From positions 296,204-360,203 of the forward strand of contig NZ_SLWO01000006.1 of the NCBI RefSeq assembly GCF_004340665.1: a stretch of DNA of 64,000 bases, written 5' to 3'. This DNA comes from Pedobacter psychrotolerans (GTDB taxonomy: Bacteria; Bacteroidota; Bacteroidia; Sphingobacteriales; Sphingobacteriaceae). The notes under the pieces were generated by a model that saw only the letters and a program-made list of their open reading frames with translations, had not been told where the DNA came from and searched no databases. Positions 27,792 to 36,770 of the stretch are shown here, in pieces (the stretch's first letter is position 1; each line of letters opens with the position of its first letter). The position numbers and the translations under genes were made by a program.

Positions 27792-30700
27792 TTAGTGTGT
27801 TTTTACTTGTTGATTACGCTTGGCTAAAACTGCTTTGTATTCTTTAGGGAATACTTTTACGAAATGATTCGATTGTGTTTTCCAATCACTTAAGATAAAT
27901 TCTGCTACTTTACTATCTGTTAAACGGATATGTGTTTTAAGTAGTGCCAAAATTCGTTGTTCATCTTCTGATTGTAATGGATCAAGATCTACCATTTCTT
28001 TATTGCATTTTCGTGCAAAGGTACTATTGGCGTCATAAATCCAGGCTACACCACCACTCATCCCGGCGGCAAAATTACTTCCTGTATCTCCAAGGATTAA
28101 TACCTCACCACCTGTCATGTATTCACAGCCGTGATCACCAACACCTTCTACAACCGCTGTTGCACCAGAGTTACGAACGGCAAAACGTTCACCAGCTTTA
28201 CCACGAGCAAATAATTCGCCAGAGGTTGCGCCATAAAGTGCTACGTTACCAATAATGATATTTTGCTCTGGAACAAATGTACAGGCTGAAAAAGGATAAA
28301 TGGCTAAACGTGCGCCTGATAAACCTTTACCTACATAGTCATTCGCTTCACCTTCTAGAGATAAAGTTACTCCACGCGTATTGAAAGCGCCAAAACTTTG
28401 CCCTGCAGAACCTACAAATTTAAAATTGATGGTATCTGGAGGTAAACCGGCTCCTAAGTGCACTTTCGAAATCTCATTGGATAACATGGTACCCAAAGAA
28501 CGGTCTGTATTTTTCACATTGAAACTTGCGAAAACGGGCTCATTATTACTAATCGCTGGCTGTGCAGCTGCAATTAACTGATGATCCAACACATGCGCTA
28601 AACCGTGATCCTGTTGTTCTGTATTGTATAATGGCAAACCGTTATCTTCTGCCTTATACAGAATAGCAGATAAATCCAGATGTTTTAATTTCCAATCTTC
28701 CGTTGGTAATTCACGTACTTTTAAAATATCTGCCTGTCCAATCATTTCATGAATGGTTCTGAAACCAAGTTCAGCCATAATTTCACGTAGTTCTTCAGCC
28801 AGAAAATGAAATAAATTCACCACGTGATCTGCATCTCCGCTAAATAATTTCCTTAATTCAGGGTCTTGCGTAGCCACACCAACCGGACAAGTATTTAAAT
28901 GGCATTTACGCATCATGATACAGCCCGCTGTTACTAAAGCCGCTGTAGCCACTCCCCATTCCTCAGCGCCTAAAAGTGCTGCGATGGCAATGTCTCTACC
29001 TGTTTTTAGTTGTCCATCCGTTTGCAAAACGATGCGATTACGCAATTTATTCTTTACTAAAGTTTGGTGCGCTTCCGCTAATCCAAGTTCCCAAGGCAAG
29101 CCAGCATGTTGAATAGATGTTAATGGCGATGCACCAGTACCTCCATCGAAACCTGAAACCAAAATTACATCTGCATGTGCTTTCGCCACACCAGCTGCAA
29201 TGGTACCAACGCCTGCTTTAGAAACCAGTTTTACATTGATTCTGGCTGCGCGATTGGCATTTTTCAGATCATATATCAATTGAGCTAAATCTTCAATGGA
29301 ATAGATATCATGATGTGGCGGAGGAGAAATTAAACCTACACCAGGTGTAGAGTGACGAACTTTTGCAATCCAATCATCCACTTTGTGACCGGGTAATTGC
29401 CCACCTTCACCAGGTTTTGCACCTTGAGCCATTTTAATCTGTAGCTCGTCTGCATTGGTTAAATAATAACTGGTTACACCGAAACGAGCGGATGCCACTT
29501 GTTTAATGGCGGAACGCATACTGTCGCCATTTTCCATTTTGGTGTAGCGCATTTCATCTTCACCACCTTCACCCGTATTGCTCTTTCCACCAATGCGGTT
29601 CATCGCAATGGCTAATGTAGAGTGTGCCTCATGAGAAATGGAACCGAATGACATAGCACCAGTTGCAAATCTTTTTAGAATGGCCTCAGTAGATTCCACC
29701 TCATTTAGAGGAACTGCAGGACGGCTATAATTAAAATCAAACAATCCGCGGATGGTATAAGCTTGTTGTGTTTGCTCATTTACCAGTTTTGAGTATTGTT
29801 TAAAGATACTGTAATCGTTTTTGCGGGTTGCGTTTTGTAATAAATGGATGGTTTGAGGATTAAATAAATGCGCCTCACCCTTACGTCTGAATTTGTAAGT
29901 ACCACCAGCAGGCAATAAGTTTTCCGTTTGTGTGGTTGGTCCGAAGCTACGGTGATGTTTAATCAGCGTTTCTTTCGCAATTTCATCTAAGCCTAAACCG
30001 CCAATTCGTGAAACTGCTCCCGTGAAATAAGTATTAACTACCTGCTTGTTCAGTCCTAAAATTTCAAAAATCTGTGCACCCTGATAAGATTGTAGTGTAG
30101 AGATTCCCATTTTAGAGAAGATCTTTAGCAAACCACTGTTAACTGCATAGATATAATTTTTGGTTAACTGTTCTGCAGATAAACCAGATTCGCTCTGGAA
30201 ACCATTAATTGTTTCTAATGCCAGATAAGGGTTGATTGCTGTTACGCCAAAACCCAGTAGCGTAGCAAAGTGATGTACTTCCCAAATATCTCCTGCCTCG
30301 ATTACAATACCTACAGCACCACGGTAACCTTTACGAATTAAGTGATGATGTACTGCAGAAACGGCCAGTAATGATGGCATAGCTGCATGTTCAGAATCGA
30401 TTGCCCTATCCGTTAATACAATTACCTGGAAACCATCTTCAACAGCATCAACAGCATAACGGCATAAACGATCCAGCGCTTTTGCCATTGCACCGGGCTT
30501 ACCATCGGCCCTGAAATAGGTTTGCAATGTTTTGGCCTGGAATACACCCGTATCAATACTTCTGAGTTTTTCTAACTCCTGATTGGTTAAAATAGGATGT
30601 TTGATGGCTACGCAATGTGCCTGTAAAGGATTTTGCTCCAGAAGGTTTCCATTGCTACCCATGAAACTGGCCAGACTCATCACCACCTTCTCCCGAATCG

Positions 30701-32291
30701 GATCAATAGGCGGATTGGTCACCTGTGCAAATAATTGTTTAAAATAATTTGATAAATGCTGTGGGCGTTTTGATAAAATGGCCAGTGGTGTATCTGTACC
30801 CATTGAACCGATAGGTTCTTTGGCTTCAATGGCCATTGGTTTAAGGAGTAAATCTATATCTTCTCTACTGTAACCAAAAACCTGCTGATATTTAAAAATA
30901 GATTCTTCTGAAAGGCCTGTAAACATTACACGTGGATCAGGTAATTCTTCCAGACGAATCTGATATTGATTGATCCAGTCTGCATATGGACTTCCACCAC
31001 AAACTTTGGTTTTAATTTCTTCATCACTGATGATCCTTCCCTGCTCCATGTCTACCACAAACATCTTGCCTGGGGTTAAACGACCTTTTTCAATGATGGT
31101 ACTTTGATCAATCGCCAATGCACCCGCTTCTGAACCCATGATTACACGGTCATCGGAAGTAATGGCATAACGAGAAGGACGTAATCCATTGCGATCTAAA
31201 GTGGCACCAATTAGCTTACCATCGGTGAATGCGATTGCTGCTGGTCCGTCCCATGGTTCCATTAAAGTAGCATGAAATTCATAGAATGCTTTCTTAACCG
31301 GATCCATATCTTCATTACCATCCCATGCTTCAGGAACCAGCATCATTAACACATGAGGTAGGGTTCTGCCTGCATGAAGCAATAACTCAATCACGTTATC
31401 TAAACATCCTGAATCTGAATTCGTTTCATCGATTACAGGCAACAACATATCCAATTCTTCTGGCGTAAAATAGGCGGATGCGAATGATTTTACACCAGCC
31501 CTAAACCAGTTTAGATTTCCCTGAAGGGTATTAATTTCACCATTATGGGCTATAAAACGGAAAGGCTGAGCCAATCGCCATGAGGGGAAAGTATTGGTAG
31601 CAAAACGGGAATGAACTAAACCCAAAGCCGAAACCATTCGCTTATCACTTAAATCTGTAAAATACGTACGTACTTGTAAAGATGTTAACTGACCTTTATA
31701 GATGATGGTTTGTGCAGAAAGTGAAACGATGTAAAAATCTTTTCCTCCATTTACTGTATTGGCAATTAATTTGATCAGGTAATTTTTAAAGATATAAAGC
31801 TTCCGTTCAAAATCGGCGCCTGGATTCACAGCATAAGGACGAGCGATAAAAACCTGCTCAATCTCAGGCTCAACTGAAAGGGCCATGTTGCCGATATCAG
31901 TGGTATCTACCTCTACCTTTCTGAAACCTAAAATTTCTAATCCTAGTTTTTCGGCAGCGCGATAAATCAGTTCTCTGCATTCTTCTCTTGATCTGATATC
32001 CTTAGGCATAAATAACATACCTACACCATAATTATTGGTTTCAGGTAGGCTAAAGCCAGCTTTTAAACATTCATCGTAAAAAAATTCGTGAGGAATCTGA
32101 ATCATGATACCCGCTCCATCGCCTGTATTTGGTTCTGCTCCACATGCCCCTCTATGATCTAGATTTTCTAAAATAGTAAGTGCATCGGAGATGATTTGAT
32201 GCGATTTTCGCCCTTTCACATGTGCAACGAACCCAATGCCGCAGGCATCGTGTTCAAATTGCGCGTCGTACAATCCACTGTTTGGTTCCAT
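27792..32291 (-). CDS. gltB: Glutamate synthase large subunit
   Basis: The 1499-residue protein has the domain order of GltB: a class II glutamine amidotransferase domain, with its catalytic Cys in HDACGIGF (exposed after removal of a short propeptide), a central domain, the FMN-binding synthase domain (about 800-1190) with a 3Fe-4S cysteine cluster (CIMMRKCHLNTCPVGVATQ), and a C-terminal GXGXG beta-helix domain. The length is standard. It is the first gene of the gltBD operon, with nearly 900 bases of repeat-rich sequence upstream. Confidence 0.97.
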   Translation of the reverse strand: MEPNSGLYDAQFEHDACGIGFVAHVKGRKSHQIISDALTILENLDHRGACGAEPNTGDGAGIMIQIPHEFFYDECLKAGFSLPETNNYGVGMLFMPKDIRSREECRELIYRAAEKLGLEILGFRKVEVDTTDIGNMALSVEPEIEQVFIARPYAVNPGADFERKLYIFKNYLIKLIANTVNGGKDFYIVSLSAQTIIYKGQLTSLQVRTYFTDLSDKRMVSALGLVHSRFATNTFPSWRLAQPFRFIAHNGEINTLQGNLNWFRAGVKSFASAYFTPEELDMLLPVIDETNSDSGCLDNVIELLLHAGRTLPHVLMMLVPEAWDGNEDMDPVKKAFYEFHATLMEPWDGPAAIAFTDGKLIGATLDRNGLRPSRYAITSDDRVIMGSEAGALAIDQSTIIEKGRLTPGKMFVVDMEQGRIISDEEIKTKVCGGSPYADWINQYQIRLEELPDPRVMFTGLSEESIFKYQQVFGYSREDIDLLLKPMAIEAKEPIGSMGTDTPLAILSKRPQHLSNYFKQLFAQVTNPPIDPIREKVVMSLASFMGSNGNLLEQNPLQAHCVAIKHPILTNQELEKLRSIDTGVFQAKTLQTYFRADGKPGAMAKALDRLCRYAVDAVEDGFQVIVLTDRAIDSEHAAMPSLLAVSAVHHHLIRKGYRGAVGIVIEAGDIWEVHHFATLLGFGVTAINPYLALETINGFQSESGLSAEQLTKNYIYAVNSGLLKIFSKMGISTLQSYQGAQIFEILGLNKQVVNTYFTGAVSRIGGLGLDEIAKETLIKHHRSFGPTTQTENLLPAGGTYKFRRKGEAHLFNPQTIHLLQNATRKNDYSIFKQYSKLVNEQTQQAYTIRGLFDFNYSRPAVPLNEVESTEAILKRFATGAMSFGSISHEAHSTLAIAMNRIGGKSNTGEGGEDEMRYTKMENGDSMRSAIKQVASARFGVTSYYLTNADELQIKMAQGAKPGEGGQLPGHKVDDWIAKVRHSTPGVGLISPPPHHDIYSIEDLAQLIYDLKNANRAARINVKLVSKAGVGTIAAGVAKAHADVILVSGFDGGTGASPLTSIQHAGLPWELGLAEAHQTLVKNKLRNRIVLQTDGQLKTGRDIAIAALLGAEEWGVATAALVTAGCIMMRKCHLNTCPVGVATQDPELRKLFSGDADHVVNLFHFLAEELREIMAELGFRTIHEMIGQADILKVRELPTEDWKLKHLDLSAILYKAEDNGLPLYNTEQQDHGLAHVLDHQLIAAAQPAISNNEPVFASFNVKNTDRSLGTMLSNEISKVHLGAGLPPDTINFKFVGSAGQSFGAFNTRGVTLSLEGEANDYVGKGLSGARLAIYPFSACTFVPEQNIIIGNVALYGATSGELFARGKAGERFAVRNSGATAVVEGVGDHGCEYMTGGEVLILGDTGSNFAAGMSGGVAWIYDANSTFARKCNKEMVDLDPLQSEDEQRILALLKTHIRLTDSKVAEFILSDWKTQSNHFVKVFPKEYKAVLAKRNQQVKTH

Positions 32292-32540
32292 TCTTTGCTC
32301 GTTAGTTTGTTAGTGTATAGGAAACACTAAGATATAAAAAACGATCGTTAAATTACAGAGTTGTTACAATTTTTGGAATAATTTTAGTTTTTAGACAATT
32401 TTAATCGATAATATTAAAATATAGACAAATATATTTGTTTATAATTACAATTATAACAATAGCCATTAATGAGTATAGATTGCTTTAATGGGTTTATTTT
32501 AGAGGTGGTTTAGACAAATTGCAAACTTTAAAATCGGTAA

Positions 32541-32856
32541 GCGATGTCAAAATTCTATCAGTTTTAATAAAAGCTTTAACTGCATTAATGAAGATTGCGT
32601 ATTATATAGTTGCATTAAAAGCAATTATCAGACTGGCGAAGTTTCCCTTCCCGCTATTCCATCCAAACTTCATAAGTCGGGTTAACGTGCAAAGTTTAAA
32701 AGGGCTGAAACGTGGCAAAACTTCGCCGGTTTTAATACTGATTTTACCTCCATAAACAAAGATTACCTATTATATAGTTGCACTAAAAGCAATTATCAGA
32801 CTGACGAAGTTTCCCTCCCCGCTATTCCATCCAAACTCATAAGTCGGGTTAAAGTG
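32541..32856. repeat. Tandem direct repeat, period about 168 bp
   Basis: The segments 32593-32689 and 32761-32856 are near-identical (about 90 percent), sharing blocks such as AAAAGCAATTATCAGACTG and CGCTATTCCATCCAAAC. Weaker similarity extends the unit leftwards, so the copies start near 32541 and 32710. It lies in the 32292-33184 gap between gltB and fsa, where I see no convincing gene. Function unknown; it may be a remnant of a mobile or REP-like sequence. Confidence 0.8.
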
Positions 32857-32891
32857 AGAACTCTCCATCTCCTAACAATTTTATTATCGTA

Positions 32892-33164
32892 TTAATCAGT
32901 TAGATAGCCTATATCTCTAAAAAATTCAATAAATGCATTTTGCAAAACAACTTCTTTTTCTACCTTTGTGCCGGGCAAGTCTTTTACGACCAGCTCCCTT
33001 TGAACTCCCCCAGGATGGGAACATAGCAAGGGTAGAAGGTTGTAGCGGTGCGATAGAAGTTGCTTGCCCATTTTTTCTTTTTCCCTTAATGCCTCCGATG
33101 TGAAATCGGAGTAAACTCTGAAGGGGCAATTAAATTCTTCAGGGTTCGAATCTGTAAAACTCAA
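32892..33164 (-). CDS. Uncertain 90-codon frame, possibly part of a dispersed repeat
   Basis: An open frame of 90 codons reads as a plausible but unrecognised protein (starting MSFTDSNPEEFNCPF). A second frame of 67 codons overlaps it on the same strand, with Lys/Arg-rich reading. This dual openness and the neighbouring repeats make a repeat sequence as likely as a gene. No domain can be recognised, and it should not be treated as a confirmed gene. Confidence 0.2.
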   Translation of the reverse strand: MSFTDSNPEEFNCPFRVYSDFTSEALREKEKMGKQLLSHRYNLLPLLCSHPGGVQRELVVKDLPGTKVEKEVVLQNAFIEFFRDIGYLTD

Positions 33165-33184
33165 ATATTTAAGAATTTATAACC

Positions 33185-33844
33185 ATGAAATTTTTTATCG
33201 ACACAGCAAATCTTGATCAAATCAGAGAAGCTCATGATCTTGGCATTTTAGACGGCGTAACTACCAATCCTAGCTTAATGGCTAAAGAAGGTATTACTGG
33301 CGAAGAAAATGTAATTAACCATTATAAAGCCATTTGCGATATCGTTGAAGATAACGTAAGTGCAGAAGTGATTGCTACTACATTTGACGAAATTGTTAAA
33401 GAGGGTGAAGCTTTAGCTGCTTTAAATCCTAAAATCGTTGTTAAGGTACCAATGATTAAAGATGGTGTTAAAGCCATTAAACACTTCTCTTCTAAAGGAA
33501 TTAAAACCAATTGTACATTAATTTTTTCTGCCGGACAAGCATTATTAGCGGCTAAAGCTGGAGCAACTTATGTTTCTCCTTTCTTAGGTCGTTTAGATGA
33601 TATTTCTAGTGATGGTTTGGTTTTAATTGAAGATATCAGAACGATTTTTGACAACTACGGTTACGAAACTCAAATTTTGGCAGCTTCTATTCGCGGTCCT
33701 TTACACATTGTAAACTGTGCAAAATTAGGTGCTGATGTAATTACTGCTCCTTTAGCTGCTATCGCAGGTTTATTAAAACACCCATTAACTGATTCTGGCT
33801 TAGCGACCTTCTTAGCAGATCATGCTAAAGCAGCAGGGAAGTAA
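33185..33844 (+). CDS. fsa: Fructose-6-phosphate aldolase / transaldolase-like
   Basis: The 219-residue protein belongs to the short TalC/Fsa class of the transaldolase family. It starts MKFFIDTANLDQIREA, then TTNPSLMAKEG and the Schiff-base Lys in VVKVPM. The C-terminal region contains AASIRGPLHI and ADVITAPLAAI. It interconverts sugar phosphates, either cleaving fructose 6-phosphate or acting as a transaldolase; the two activities cannot be told apart here. It is monocistronic, with a terminator hairpin 80 bases after the stop. Confidence 0.92.
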   Translation: MKFFIDTANLDQIREAHDLGILDGVTTNPSLMAKEGITGEENVINHYKAICDIVEDNVSAEVIATTFDEIVKEGEALAALNPKIVVKVPMIKDGVKAIKHFSSKGIKTNCTLIFSAGQALLAAKAGATYVSPFLGRLDDISSDGLVLIEDIRTIFDNYGYETQILAASIRGPLHIVNCAKLGADVITAPLAAIAGLLKHPLTDSGLATFLADHAKAAGK

Positions 33845-33923
33845 GTTTGGAGTTGTGAGTTCGGAGTCTTTAGTCCTAAGTCGGGAGTCTAAAGTTAAGG
33901 AGCTTACAGCATATAAAAATTAG

Positions 33924-33971
33924 AAATCCTAAGTTTTAAGTAGAATATCTGCTTGAAACTTAGGATTTTTT
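33924..33971 (+). terminator. Hairpin terminator after fsa
   Basis: AAATCCTAAGTTT pairs with AAACTTAGGATTT across a 19-base loop, then T residues. The flanking 33845-34054 gap also holds imperfect repeats of TTTGGAGTCTTTAGT-like text. Confidence 0.75.
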
Positions 33972-34054
33972 ATTAGGTAGGTAAGAAATAAGTTTGGAGT
34001 CTTTAGTTTGGAGTGGAGAGTAGTGCACAAAGAAATACGACTTAAGACTCTAGA

Positions 34055-34549
34055 CTAATGACTCAAAACTTCCTTAACCTTCTCATAACTAATCTGCTCA
34101 TCAGGTGCAATTAGAATTCCTTTCACTCCTGCCCCATTAGCCGCTTCTACATCCCTAGGTTTGTCCCCAATCATAACAGACTGTGCCGGATCAATATCAT
34201 ACATATCTATCGCATCTAAAATCATTCCTGAAGCCGGCTTCCGGCATTTGCATTCGCCACCAACCGTTGGATGATGTGGGCAATAATAAAACCCTGCAAT
34301 ATCAGCACCTTTTGCCACGAAAGCATTTCTTAACATCTGGTGCATGATGGCAAGTTCCTGTTCAGTGTATCGCTTCAATGCGATGCCTCCCTGATTGGTA
34401 ATCACAATAAGCAGATAACCTTCATCGTATAACTTTTTTAAAACCGGAATCTGGTAGTCGAGAATTTTAAAATCTTCAACCCTACAGATGTAATCATAAA
34501 TTTCGTGATTAAGCACGCCATCACGATCAAGGAAAATTGCTTTATTCAT
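34055..34549 (-). CDS. gmhB: HAD phosphatase, GmhB / histidinol-phosphatase-like
   Basis: The 164-residue protein has HAD motif I FLDRDGVLN, motif II (TNQGG), a Cys/His zinc loop (CPHHP and ECKCRKP), the motif III Lys in CRKP and motif IV MIGDKPRDVEAA. These features mark the D,D-heptose 1,7-bisphosphate 7-phosphatase class, which acts in LPS heptose synthesis, though close relatives act on histidinol phosphate. No heptose or histidine genes are adjacent, so the substrate is uncertain. Confidence 0.8.
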   Translation of the reverse strand: MNKAIFLDRDGVLNHEIYDYICRVEDFKILDYQIPVLKKLYDEGYLLIVITNQGGIALKRYTEQELAIMHQMLRNAFVAKGADIAGFYYCPHHPTVGGECKCRKPASGMILDAIDMYDIDPAQSVMIGDKPRDVEAANGAGVKGILIAPDEQISYEKVKEVLSH

Positions 34550-34695
34550 TTAGGTATTATAAATTGTAGACTTCGTTTATAAAGATTCAGTCTCATGTAA
34601 AATCAAGCATCAAAATAAGGAAAAATTTATGGCATAAGAAAGATTAAACGGCTAAAGCTATTATGAATAATCAACCTGAATTGGTAATAAATTTC

Positions 34696-36033
34696 TTATT
34701 TCTTAGCTAAACGATAACCACTTAATGCAAAATACAGAATAAACAAATACGCAGGTATCATCATTAAATATGCTGTCTGTGAATTTCCCGTTGTTTCAGA
34801 AATATAGCCATAAATGGGTGGAAGAATTGCTCCACCGACAATAGCCATAATCAGTAATGCCGATCCCATCTTTGTAAATTTGCCTAAGCCATCAATAGCC
34901 ATTGGAAAAATAGCAGGCCACATCACTGAATTTGAAAAACCTAAAAGTGCAAAAATCCAAACAGCAGGGTGTGTAGGCAAGTTTAAATCCTGACCAAACA
35001 GATGAAGAACAGAAATTCCGGGATCTGCCTTTATAAAAACCACTAATAAGACCAATAGCATGCTTAGGATACAGGAAATGACCAGGGCATTTCTTTGTGA
35101 AATAAACCTAGGAATAGAAATGATACCAACAGTATAACCGAGCAATAATCCATAACCGGTATAGGTAGCAAAGCTTTTGGACACATCAAGTTTGTAACCT
35201 AAATGTGTACCCAGTCCAGCGAAGGTATCGTAACTGATTACCTCCATTCCAACATAAAAAAATAAGGCTAAAACACCAACAATTAGATGTGGGAAGCTGA
35301 ATACATTCTTATCAGTTGCAGCTACCTGCGCATTTCCAGGCAAGGCATTTGGATCTAGAATATCCTGTTCTTCTTCTACCTCTGGAAGTTGAACGAAAAA
35401 CAGCAAAATACCTACAATTGCAAATGAGATAGCAATAAATACATAAGGCAATACCACTTTTTGAGCCAACCCATCTAAAGCTATATTTTTTGCCGTTTCA
35501 TCCATAGTTTTCAAGCTGGCTTCAAAGGCATCGCTATCTTTCAGAATGATACTTCCCAATACGTAAACGGCAAGAATACCGGCAATTTTATTACATATCC
35601 CTAAAATACTAATGCGCTTGGCTGCACTTTCTTTCGGACCTAGCGCTGCTGCATAAGGATTGGAAGCTGTTTGAAGTAATGCTAAACCACTTCCTATGAT
35701 GAATAATCCGAGCAAAAATGTAGGAAAGCTCCTGGCATAGGCGGCGGGGATAAACACAGCAGCTCCTATGGCCATTGCAAACAACCCTACAGACATTCCT
35801 TTTTTAAAACCTGTAAATTTTAAGACAAATGATGAGGGAATCGACATTACAAAATAGGCAGCAAAAAATGCGGAAGCTACATAATACGATTCTGTACTGG
35901 TGAGTTGGCAAGCAATTTTTAAATATGGAATGAGCTGACTATTTGCCCAGGTAATAAATCCAAAAATAAAAAAGAGGACACCAATAACGAACAATGCAAA
36001 ACTATAATTTTGCTTTTGAGGTGAATTTGACAT
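34696..36033 (-). CDS. Sugar MFS transporter (FucP/GluP-like)
   Basis: The 445-residue protein is a 12-helix major facilitator of the fucose permease group. It begins with a hydrophobic first helix and FGFITWANSQLIPYLK, a block typical of FucP-like symporters. Other helices contain SNPYAAALGP and PAIFPMAIDGLGKFTKMGSALLIMAI. It should import a hexose by proton symport across the inner membrane. It is monocistronic. The specific sugar cannot be assigned. Confidence 0.88.
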   Translation of the reverse strand: MSNSPQKQNYSFALFVIGVLFFIFGFITWANSQLIPYLKIACQLTSTESYYVASAFFAAYFVMSIPSSFVLKFTGFKKGMSVGLFAMAIGAAVFIPAAYARSFPTFLLGLFIIGSGLALLQTASNPYAAALGPKESAAKRISILGICNKIAGILAVYVLGSIILKDSDAFEASLKTMDETAKNIALDGLAQKVVLPYVFIAISFAIVGILLFFVQLPEVEEEQDILDPNALPGNAQVAATDKNVFSFPHLIVGVLALFFYVGMEVISYDTFAGLGTHLGYKLDVSKSFATYTGYGLLLGYTVGIISIPRFISQRNALVISCILSMLLVLLVVFIKADPGISVLHLFGQDLNLPTHPAVWIFALLGFSNSVMWPAIFPMAIDGLGKFTKMGSALLIMAIVGGAILPPIYGYISETTGNSQTAYLMMIPAYLFILYFALSGYRLAKK

Positions 36034-36449
36034 GTGTTTGGCTAATAATTGATTGATCCGACCAAATTAACCAAATATTTTTATGTTTTATTAATTAACA
36101 CTAACGATTATTATCAGAATCAAATAAAATTCAGATAGAATTATGAAATATTTTAATATTCAAAGCACAAAAGATGGACATTTATCCGATTTAAATTAGA
36201 AATTTTAAAATCAACCGCTTATATGATCAAAATTATCATTTCAAAAATGATGAGATTATTTGTTATAATAGGTACTAAAGCACCATTACATAAAAAATAC
36301 TTAAACGTCTTCAAAAATGAACCGATGATAATTAATCGCCTTATAAATCAATACAGTAGCATATTTCACCTATTTTTATTTGCAACAGCGCTATCTGAAT
36401 CCTATATTTGCAACACTTTAAAGAAAACAGCAACGTTTTAAACAAAGTA
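36034..36449. other. Intergenic region before tRNA-Lys
   Basis: This 416-base AT-rich stretch has no convincing gene. A 72-codon plus-strand frame (36223-36441) ends in the tRNA promoter region and has no protein-like pattern. Promoters for the MFS gene and for the tRNA must lie here but match no clear consensus. Confidence 0.6.
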
Positions 36450-36522
36450 GATTCCGTAGCTCAGCTGGTAGAGCATTACACTTTTAATGTAGTGGTCCTG
36501 GGTTCGAATCCCAGCGGGATCA
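36450..36522 (+). tRNA. tRNA-Lys (anticodon TTT)
   Basis: The sequence folds into a complete cloverleaf: acceptor stem GATTCCG / CGGGATC, D arm GCTC/GAGC, anticodon stem TTACA/TGTAG around loop CTTTTAA, and T arm CTGGG-TTCGAAT-CCCAG. The anticodon TTT reads Lys. Its 3' end faces the integrase gene, making it the likely insertion site of the element to the right. Confidence 0.97.
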
Positions 36523-36546
36523 CGCTAAAGACTATCAAAATGTATA

Positions 36547-36584
36547 AAACCCTGCAATCGCACGATTAGCAGGGTTTTTGCTTT
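36547..36584 (+). terminator. Terminator after tRNA-Lys
   Basis: AAAACCCTGC pairs with GCAGGGTTTT across a 13-base loop, followed by T residues, 24 bases after the tRNA. Confidence 0.85.
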
Positions 36585-36631
36585 TAGGGAATTGCCAAAA
36601 ATCGCACGAATTCACAAAACTTTGGTGAGTG

Positions 36632-36674
36632 ATTCGGTGAGTAAGGCAAAACGGTTAAAATTGACTCACCGAAT
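36632..36674. repeat. 11-bp perfect inverted repeat upstream of integrase
   Basis: ATTCGGTGAGT (36632-36642) is repeated inverted as ACTCACCGAAT (36664-36674) with a 21-base spacer. An additional GGTGAGT copy stands just to the left. The place, between the tRNA and the integrase start, suits recombinase arm sites or an operator; this is inference. Confidence 0.6.
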
Positions 36675-36770
36675 GGCGTATAACCATCTATTGAACAGGT
36701 TGTTATACACTGAACATCTTGTGTATTTTAAGAAGCAAAGCTATGTTTGTTTAACTAAAATCGAGAGATT

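Noticed and set aside
27944..29112. Plus-strand frames inside gltB
   Set aside because: They are antisense shadows of a well-recognised long gene.
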